Source of the DNA: Thiotrichales bacterium HSG1 | Lineage (GTDB): Bacteria > Pseudomonadota > Gammaproteobacteria > Beggiatoales > Beggiatoaceae | NCBI GenBank assembly: GCA_030378125.1 | Contig: JAUCGN010000031.1 | Span: 1 to 12,894, forward strand | DNA: 12,894 nucleotides | Direction: 5' to 3' | Part shown: in pieces, positions 7,248-12,894 of the stretch | Position numbering within the stretch: the stretch's first letter is position 1 | Layout: every line of letters starts with the position of its first letter | Made by a program: the position numbers and the translations under genes | Notes under the pieces: model-generated | The model's input: the letters and a program-made list of their open reading frames with translations, nothing else | The model's database searches: none | Told to the model about the DNA's origin: nothing

Positions 7248-10200
7248 TCAATAAATAACCTTAACTTTGCCATCTCCAACCAATTCTTGCAACTGTTCCA
7301 ACAATTTAGAACTCGGTTTAACTCGCCATTCATTACCCAATACCAACTCTACTTTGGTTTCCGAATATTTATAATCAATTACCACTAAACAGCGTCCTTT
7401 TCGATGTTCGTTCAAAATAGTTACTAACTTTGGAGCAAATTCTTTGTCCTTAGTTTGTTCAGCAATAATATTAATTTCTACTCTACTAGCATGGTTCTCA
7501 CGAGCTGTTTCAAATGTGGTAATATTGCGACCAGTCATAGCGTAACCACCATTATAATTATCAATTTGCACCTCTCCTTCAGCTACTAATAATGTATCTT
7601 TCATTAAAATATCCCGCACTGTTCCATACAATTCAGAATAAATTTTGACATCCATCCGAGCAGTACTATCATCCAAAGTAACAAAAGCTATCTGTCTGCC
7701 ACGTTTATCTCGATTTATTCGTAACTCTGTCACTAATCCAGCAATTCGCATACTTTGTTTATTGCCAGTCAGTTTAATATTGGCTAACCTATTTCTTGTT
7801 AATTGAGATAATTCAAATAGATATGGTTCAATCGGATGGCCACTTAGATAAAAACCTAAGCTATCTTTTTCGGCATTAAGAAATTGGGTTTGTTTCCATT
7901 CTTGAATATTTTTAGCAAAAGGTGTTTCTTTTTTAACCTCAGTTTTTGGAGATGCAGCAAATATATCATTTTGACCGGTAGCCCGATCTTTGGAATGTCT
8001 TTCTGCAGATTTAATTGCTGTTTCCAAAGAAGCCAACATCGTAGCTCGATTAGGACCTAAATCATCTAAGGCTCCACATTTTATCAATGGTTCTAAAACT
8101 CGGCGACTGGCTTTGCGTAAATCTATCCGTCTACAAAAATCAAATAAATCAGTAAATTCTCCTTCTTTACGTTCAGTAACAATGCTTTCCAAAGCGGCTT
8201 CACCAGCACCTTTAATCGCTCCTAAACCATAACGAATAGCTTTATTTTGGTCATCTATAACAGTGAACTTATATTTAGAAACATTGACATGTGGCGGTAA
8301 AATCTGCAATTTCATGGAACTACGGCATTCTTCTACCAATGGTACTAATTTATCGGTATTGTCCATTTCGGCGGATAGAACTGCGGCCATAAATGCTGCT
8401 GGATAATGAGCTTTTAACCAAGCAGTTTGATAGGAAACTAGGGCGTAGGCGGCGGAATGTGAATTAGAACAGCATAAACCTGATGCTAACAAAAAATTAT
8501 GTTCAGGGTGGTCTACTTCAAGATCGTAACTTTGACCCCATCCCATGAAAGTTGCTCGTATAGGCTGCCGTAATACCGTATCCTTTCCCATATTCCATTG
8601 TTGATGATATTCGACAGTTGGTTGAGATTGGGAAAAATAAGTATTCCATATTTGCTCTTGAACCTCTGTATCAAACTTTGGATTAATCACCAAGATTGTT
8701 GTAGAATTTTGTGCTTTATACGTTATGTTGTCAAGTAATCTTTCATTGTCTGTTATGTTGGCAACACAACCCCATACCCTGCTTCCCATCTGTATGATTT
8801 TCCAGAGCGGTTGTTGTCCTGTTTCGGTGAGCCATTTATGGTCGAGGGTACAGCATTCGATAGTGTTGTCATTAAATTTAATTTCCCAAAGTGGCACTTC
8901 ACCATGATTATGTAAAGCAATAATATTAGTATAAACAGATTCACCCATTGAAGTGCGACTGATTACTTTATCTCCTGCTTTACAATCTTTTATTAGTTTA
9001 ATACCATCTGTTGTATATATTTTTGTATTACTGCCAACACTCCGGTTAAAACCATATTCAGCAAATTTCTCCATTAAATCAAATATATAGGTGGCTTTTG
9101 CTTCTGGGACTTTATGCTTAATAGCTCCTTCTGTAAATACGGAACGTTGTTTAGCCATTTGCTGAGGGTCTTTTTTACCCATATATCTACGAAGTAAATC
9201 AGCCCCTCCAAGACTATATCCAGCTAAGATTTGAGCGATCTGCATGACCTGCTCTTGATAAACTATAACTCCATAAGTTGGCTTGAGAATTTGGGCTAAA
9301 TCTGGATGTGGATACTCAATTCTAGCTCGACCATGTTTCCGCTCCACAAAATCATCTACCATTCCTGATTGCAACGGACCCGGTCTATACAAAGCTACCA
9401 ATGCTACAATATCTTCAAAAGTATCCGGTTGAAATCGCCGAATTAATTTTTTCAGACCACCAGATTCCAATTGGAAGACAGCAGTAGTATTACCACGTTT
9501 CAATAAATCATAAGTTGCAGCATCATCTAGTGGAATTTTAAGAATATCTATGGGAGTTTCCAGAAAATGATTAATAGTCTGTAACGCCCATTTAATAACG
9601 GTCAAAGTGCGTAAACCTAAAAAGTCAAACTTCACCAACCCAACAGCTTCCACATCGTTTTTATCAAATTGGCTAACCAAATCTTGGCTATCCTGTTCAC
9701 AATAAAGTGGAGTAAAATCAGTTAGTTTAGTCGGTGAAATAACTACTCCACCAGCATGAGTACCAACATTACGGGTCAAACCTTCTAACTGACGAGCTTT
9801 ATCTATCAAAGCCCGAACTTCTTCCTCTTGCTCATAGCGACTACGAAGAAGCGGTTCTTTATCCAAAGCCTTCTCTAACGTTATGCCAATTTCAAATGGA
9901 ATTAACTTAGCAATTTTATCAACAAAACCATGTGGATGAGCTAATACACGTCCCACATCTCGCACCACAGCTTTAGCTGCCATCGTACCATAAGTTATTA
10001 TTTGGGAAACTTTTTCTCGTCCATAATGTTCCGCCACATAATTAATCACCTCATCCCGTCCTTCCATACAAAAATCTATATCAAAGTCAGGCATCGAAAC
10101 CCGTTCTGGATTAAGAAATCTTTCAAATAACAGTTCATAACGAATTGGATCTAAATCAGTGATATTTAACACATAAGCTACTAAAGAACCAGCACCACTA

Positions 10201-11270
10201 CCTCTCCCGGGACCAACTGGTACATCATTATCTTTCGCCCATTGAATAAAATCAGCCACAATTAGAAAGTAACCGGGAAAACCCATTTGCAAAATAACAT
10301 CTAATTCAATTGCCAATCTTTCATCATAAGGTTTTCTAAGTTCAACAAAAGATTCATCAGTTTTATCAAATAGAAAAGCTAATCTCTGTTCCAAACCAAT
10401 TCGGGATTTTTGCCGAAAATATTCTTCAATAGTTTGGCCTTCAGGAATTGGGAAATCAGGTAGAAAATTCTTACCTAAAGTTAAATTTAAATTACACCGT
10501 TTAGCTATTAATTCTGTATTTTCAATTGCTTCTGGTATATCAGCAAATAATTCTACCATCTCTTGTGGAGTACGTAGATATTGTTGTGGGCTATAATTTT
10601 TAGGACGATTTGGATCGGCAACTACTTTCCCAGCATGGATACAAACTCTTAACTCATGAGCTTCATAATCATCACTGGTTAAAAACCGCACATCATTGGT
10701 AGCAACAACTGGAGTATTAGTTGCTAAAGCCAACTCTATTGCAGCATGGATATATTCTTCCTCATTAGGTCGACCAGTACGTTGTAGTTCTAAATAAAAT
10801 CGTTGCGGAAACAAAGCATTACATTGTTCCAATTGTTGTTTAGCATCCTGTCCAGCCAACAATAGTTTCCCAATTTTTCCTTCTCTACCACCGGATAAAG
10901 CAATCAGTCCATCAGTATTGCCTTCTAACCAATCTTTATGTAAATGCGGAATGCTATCTGTCTGTCCTTCAGTAAAACTGCGTGATACCAAACGAGTAAG
11001 ATTTTTATATCCAATATCATTTTGACAAAGTAGAACCAAACGGCTGGTTTCACTATCTTGTATCCATACATCAACTCCAATTATAGGTTTAATTCCAATA
11101 GCTTGAGTTGCCCGATAGAATTTTACCAATCCAAATAAGTTATTTTGGTCGGTAATCGCACAGGCCGGCATTCCAGATTTATAAACTGATTTAACGAGGG
11201 GTTTTATTCTAATTAAGCTGTCTGAAAGAGAGTATTCAGTGTGTAAATGTAAGTGTATAAAATTTGGCAT
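7248..11270 (-). CDS. dnaE: DNA polymerase III alpha subunit DnaE, with in-frame intein
   Basis: Replicative polymerase of the bacterial replisome. The open frame is 1340 residues; removing a 193-residue intein (744-936) leaves 1147, the usual size. N-terminal PHP domain (HLHLHTEYS, 6-14) keeps the first HxH, but the usual ITDHG is ITDQN (40-43), so its metal site is probably incomplete, as in enterobacterial DnaE that relies on DnaQ for proofreading. Catalytic palm: PDFDIDF with D397 and D399, and VKFDFLG with D549, equivalent to E. coli D401, D403 and D555. Clamp-binding motif QNDIF at 1100-1104. OB fold follows (IAGLVTELRINRDKRGR), and the C-terminus EWRVKPSSKLLEQL matches E. coli. The start MPNFIHLHLH fits the family although the ribosome binding site is weak. 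The gene is essential, so splicing must work for the cell to live unless another dnaE exists. Confidence 0.97.
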   Translation of the reverse strand: MPNFIHLHLHTEYSLSDSLIRIKPLVKSVYKSGMPACAITDQNNLFGLVKFYRATQAIGIKPIIGVDVWIQDSETSRLVLLCQNDIGYKNLTRLVSRSFTEGQTDSIPHLHKDWLEGNTDGLIALSGGREGKIGKLLLAGQDAKQQLEQCNALFPQRFYLELQRTGRPNEEEYIHAAIELALATNTPVVATNDVRFLTSDDYEAHELRVCIHAGKVVADPNRPKNYSPQQYLRTPQEMVELFADIPEAIENTELIAKRCNLNLTLGKNFLPDFPIPEGQTIEEYFRQKSRIGLEQRLAFLFDKTDESFVELRKPYDERLAIELDVILQMGFPGYFLIVADFIQWAKDNDVPVGPGRGSGAGSLVAYVLNITDLDPIRYELLFERFLNPERVSMPDFDIDFCMEGRDEVINYVAEHYGREKVSQIITYGTMAAKAVVRDVGRVLAHPHGFVDKIAKLIPFEIGITLEKALDKEPLLRSRYEQEEEVRALIDKARQLEGLTRNVGTHAGGVVISPTKLTDFTPLYCEQDSQDLVSQFDKNDVEAVGLVKFDFLGLRTLTVIKWALQTINHFLETPIDILKIPLDDAATYDLLKRGNTTAVFQLESGGLKKLIRRFQPDTFEDIVALVALYRPGPLQSGMVDDFVERKHGRARIEYPHPDLAQILKPTYGVIVYQEQVMQIAQILAGYSLGGADLLRRYMGKKDPQQMAKQRSVFTEGAIKHKVPEAKATYIFDLMEKFAEYGFNRSVGSNTKIYTTDGIKLIKDCKAGDKVISRTSMGESVYTNIIALHNHGEVPLWEIKFNDNTIECCTLDHKWLTETGQQPLWKIIQMGSRVWGCVANITDNERLLDNITYKAQNSTTILVINPKFDTEVQEQIWNTYFSQSQPTVEYHQQWNMGKDTVLRQPIRATFMGWGQSYDLEVDHPEHNFLLASGLCCSNSHSAAYALVSYQTAWLKAHYPAAFMAAVLSAEMDNTDKLVPLVEECRSSMKLQILPPHVNVSKYKFTVIDDQNKAIRYGLGAIKGAGEAALESIVTERKEGEFTDLFDFCRRIDLRKASRRVLEPLIKCGALDDLGPNRATMLASLETAIKSAERHSKDRATGQNDIFAASPKTEVKKETPFAKNIQEWKQTQFLNAEKDSLGFYLSGHPIEPYLFELSQLTRNRLANIKLTGNKQSMRIAGLVTELRINRDKRGRQIAFVTLDDSTARMDVKIYSELYGTVRDILMKDTLLVAEGEVQIDNYNGGYAMTGRNITTFETARENHASRVEINIIAEQTKDKEFAPKLVTILNEHRKGRCLVVIDYKYSETKVELVLGNEWRVKPSSKLLEQLQELVGDGKVKVIY
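8463..9041 (-). other. Mini-intein (193 residues) inside DnaE
   Basis: Protein-splicing element inserted between FAEYGFNR and SHSAAYALV of DnaE. Block A begins at Ser1 (SVGSNTKIYTTDG); block N2 contains GDKVIS; block B is CTLDHKWLT with T65 and H68; block F is SYDLEVDHPEHNFLL (171-185) with D173; block G is ASGLCCSN with terminal Asn193 and +1 Ser. These are all parts needed for splicing. The first residue is Ser rather than the common Cys, and the residue before Asn193 is Ser rather than His, both of which occur in known inteins. The middle (about 90-155) shows no LAGLIDADG or HNH endonuclease motif, so this is a mini-intein that has lost or never had homing activity. It is contiguous, not split. 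Flanking DnaE motifs align without gaps on both sides. Confidence 0.93.
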
Positions 11271-11323
11271 ATATTCTGGTTGGGTAGTGCTTTATATTTG
11301 TTATACTTAAAAGATTATTTGTA

Positions 11324-11329
11324 ATTATA
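11324..11329 (-). promoter_or_regulatory. Candidate -10 element for dnaE
   Basis: TATAAT on the minus strand, about 54 bases before the dnaE ATG. The -35 region 18 bases upstream is only TTAATT. Since the DNA is very AT-rich, this is tentative. Confidence 0.3.
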
Positions 11330-11461
11330 ATACAATTTTATCTATTTAATTAATAACTTTTCTGTTAAATCGTAAAGATTAGTACAAATATATTTAGGAT
11401 AATTATTACTATTTTGGTTACATTTTTCTAAACTTTTTGCTTTTGATACTGCTTTATTTAC

Positions 11462-11831
11462 ATGAATAAAATATTATTCTATCAATACCTTCACCAAAAC
11501 TCAAATAAATTAGGGGCTGAAACTGGTTTGGCGGTTAGTACGATTAGTAGGATTTTTCGGGTGCCTGTTATATGGTAATGAAACTTTTAGTCGGCTAATT
11601 CAGCAGTTACATGAAGAAATAGTTGGGTCGCCTTTTCCAGCTTATATGGAGCAGTTGTTTAAGAAGTATGATTGTTGGAAAGAACAATATTTTGAGAAGG
11701 AATTTGCGGAGCATTTGAATATTTTGAAGTCGTTGTTGAAGAATCATCGGGGGATTGATTTGTATGAGCTAGCAGCTGGGTCTATTTTGCACGATTTGGA
11801 TTTTGAACTGGCTAATAAATTATACTTATAG
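11462..11831 (+). pseudogene. Broken gene with helix-turn-helix-like start (frameshifted, unknown family)
   Basis: Two overlapping frames look like one interrupted gene. The first (11462-11578, 38 codons) reads into KLGAETGLAVSTISRIFR, which looks like a helix-turn-helix, then stops. The second frame, offset by +1 and open from 11514 to the stop at 11829-11831, continues with GNETFSRLIQQLHEEIVG and then a helical, Lys/Glu/Leu-rich tail (61 codons after the ATG at 11646). Neither half has a clear ribosome binding site. Codon use differs from the neighbours: TTG and AAG dominate for Leu and Lys, whereas the flanking genes prefer TTA and AAA, suggesting a foreign origin. I do not recognise the family. 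Only the C-terminal half could still be made as a short protein; a sequencing indel is an alternative explanation for the frame change. Confidence 0.45.
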
Positions 11832-11878
11832 CTAGGCTGTTATGGTAAAATTATATTGTACAAATAGGAGTTAATATT

Positions 11879-12028
11879 ATGAACACTATAACACAACAAA
11901 TTATCCATGATTTAGAACAGTTGCCTGAATCAGTACAATCGGATTTATTGGATTTAGTTAAGTCTTTAAAGAAGACAACTTCTTCAAAAAATGGACAAGC
12001 AATAGTAAGTGTATACTTTGAACTGTAA
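11879..12028 (+). CDS. Short DUF2281-like (antitoxin-type) protein, probably truncated by an IS
   Basis: 49 codons with a good ribosome binding site (AGGAG at 11866-11870, 8 bases before the ATG). The N-terminus, with TQQIIHDLEQLPESVQ followed by SDLLDLVKSLKK, resembles the first helices of small DUF2281-type proteins of cyanobacteria and sulfur bacteria, which often sit as antitoxins in front of a toxin gene. Those proteins usually run to about 70-90 residues. Here the last residues (VSVYFEL) do not fit and the frame stops in what seems to be the left end of the IS630 element, so the gene is probably cut off. Any partner toxin would lie beyond the element. The family assignment rests on about 30 residues. 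Confidence 0.6.
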   Translation: MNTITQQIIHDLEQLPESVQSDLLDLVKSLKKTTSSKNGQAIVSVYFEL

Positions 12029-12894
12029 TAAATTGAGCTTTTATAAAAAATAAAAAAAAGATAAAAAATTTCAAATATTAACTCAAGTAAAAAAATCATG
12101 ATTAAAATAAATTTTACAGAAAGCGAGATAGAACAATTAAAATATGAACGCTATCATCATCCTCATCCTTGCGTGCAACGTAAAATGGAAGCTTTACTAC
12201 TAAAAAGTAAAAATATTAGTCATAAAGATATTGCTGAACTAACTGGTATTTGTCCTAATACCTTGCGTAGCTATTTAAAAGAGTACCAAAATGGTGGAAT
12301 AGATAATCTTAAACAAATAAATTTCTTTCGTCCAAAAAGTGAACTAGAACAACATAGAAAAAGCATAGAAAAGTATTTCAAACAAAATCCAGTAGCTAAT
12401 ATTAATGAAGCATCTGCAAAAATTGAAGAAATAACTGGTATTAAACGAAGCCCTACAAGAGTACGCAAGTTTCTTAAATCTTTAGGACTCAAGCGACGTA
12501 AAATTGGTATGGTACCCTCAAAGGTTGATCCAGATAAACAAGAAAGATTTAAAAAAGAGGAACTTGAACCATGTTTAGAAGAAGCCAAACAAGGAAAAAG
12601 GGCAGTTTTCTTTGTAGATGCAGCTCATTTTGTATTAGCACCTTTTCTTGGATATTTATGGTCATTTACTCGCCTATTTATTAAAGCTCCTGCTGGTCGA
12701 AAACGTTTTAATGTTTTGGGTGCACTTGATGCGATTACTCATCAAATAACAATGGTCACTAACGATTCTTATATTAATTCTTATACTATTTGCGAATTAC
12801 TATGGAAAATAAGGCAAATGCACTCCAATCTACCAATCACTCTTGTACTTGATAATGCAAGATATCAAAAATGTGAACTGGTATTTGGTTGTGC
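12014..12894 (+). mobile_element. IS630-family insertion sequence, left part (right end outside window)
   Basis: Contains an IS630-type transposase open to the window edge. The left boundary is inferred: TA dinucleotides at 12012-12015 are in the right place for the TA target that this family duplicates, and the DUF2281-like reading frame loses its sense there. The terminal inverted repeat would begin near ACTTTGAACTG, but it cannot be confirmed without the right end. Confidence 0.6.
12098..12894 (+). CDS. IS630-family transposase (N-terminal 265 residues, cut by window edge)
   Basis: Cut-and-paste DDE transposase of the IS630/Tc1-mariner group. Residues 1-70 hold a helix-turn-helix (HKDIAELTGICPNTLRSYL, 42-60), and a second winged-helix region lies around 85-135 (SPTRVRKFLKSLGLKRRK). 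The catalytic domain follows with the first acidic residue D174 in VFFVDAAHF and the second D252 in LVLDNARYQK. The third (Glu) is beyond the window. The frame is intact through the visible part, with no frameshift, so the element may be recent and active. Only a weak ribosome binding site (CAAG) precedes the ATG. It stands about 70 bases after the stop of the truncated DUF2281-like gene. Confidence 0.9.
   Translation, partial: MIKINFTESEIEQLKYERYHHPHPCVQRKMEALLLKSKNISHKDIAELTGICPNTLRSYLKEYQNGGIDNLKQINFFRPKSELEQHRKSIEKYFKQNPVANINEASAKIEEITGIKRSPTRVRKFLKSLGLKRRKIGMVPSKVDPDKQERFKKEELEPCLEEAKQGKRAVFFVDAAHFVLAPFLGYLWSFTRLFIKAPAGRKRFNVLGALDAITHQITMVTNDSYINSYTICELLWKIRQMHSNLPITLVLDNARYQKCELVFGC

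Noticed and set aside
7151-7333. 60-codon minus-strand frame overlapping the dnaE 3' end
   Set aside because: Mostly antiphase to the well-supported dnaE C-terminus, no start signal and no motif.
11851-12099. Minus-strand 82-codon hydrophobic frame across the DUF2281-like gene and the IS end
   Set aside because: Antisense to a frame with a good ribosome binding site; the hydrophobic run comes from poly-A/T tracts.
12271-12588. 105-codon minus-strand frame inside the IS630 transposase
   Set aside because: Shadow of the transposase, which shows DDE motifs and helix-turn-helix in its own frame.

Overview
The window is an AT-rich stretch (roughly two thirds A+T by eye) from what looks like a sulfur-oxidising gammaproteobacterium. 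The TrkA and DnaE proteins read closely like gammaproteobacterial versions, and a flavocytochrome c sulfide dehydrogenase operon sits at the left edge. IS relics, an IS630-type element, a DUF2281-like stub and a DnaE intein would fit the large filamentous sulfur bacteria (Beggiatoa/Thioploca/Thiothrix type). That placement is inference, not something the sequence proves.

Left part (1-1900). On the minus strand are fccA, a diheme cytochrome c with a Sec signal, and fccB, a flavoprotein with a twin-arginine signal and the flavin-linking Cys. The stop and start codons overlap (TAATG). fccB runs off the left edge exactly at the first Cys of its redox-active disulfide. A promoter-like pair lies about 105 bp upstream of fccA. 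The rest of this spacer is mostly non-coding but holds the N-terminal relic of a DDE transposase killed by a nonsense codon.

Middle (1904-7029). A large plus-strand protein carries a cytoplasmic coiled-coil region, one membrane helix and a C-terminal OmpA/MotB-like peptidoglycan-binding domain. Its N-terminal half contains an internal duplication. It ends 3 bp from the end of a convergent minus-strand Crp/Fnr-family regulator of the DNR (nitric-oxide-responsive) type. A half-matching FNR/DNR box lies in front of that regulator, suggesting autoregulation. After about 480 bp without a gene comes trkA, the NAD-binding subunit of the Trk potassium uptake system.

Right part (7248-12894). dnaE (replicative DNA polymerase III alpha subunit) is on the minus strand. 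It is interrupted in frame by a 193-residue mini-intein with a Ser1 nucleophile and no visible homing endonuclease. The intein sits in the conserved GFN(K/R)-SHSAAYAL motif, four residues past the site used by the cyanobacterial split DnaE intein. Beyond dnaE is an accessory patch: a broken HTH-type gene with foreign-looking codon use, a 49-codon DUF2281-like (antitoxin-type) stub, and an IS630-family element that seems to have cut this stub and continues past the right edge.

The housekeeping genes (trkA, dnaE) and the energy genes (fccAB) are independent units. The most notable items are the intein in dnaE, the unusual architecture of the OmpA-like protein, and the decaying accessory genes at the right end.
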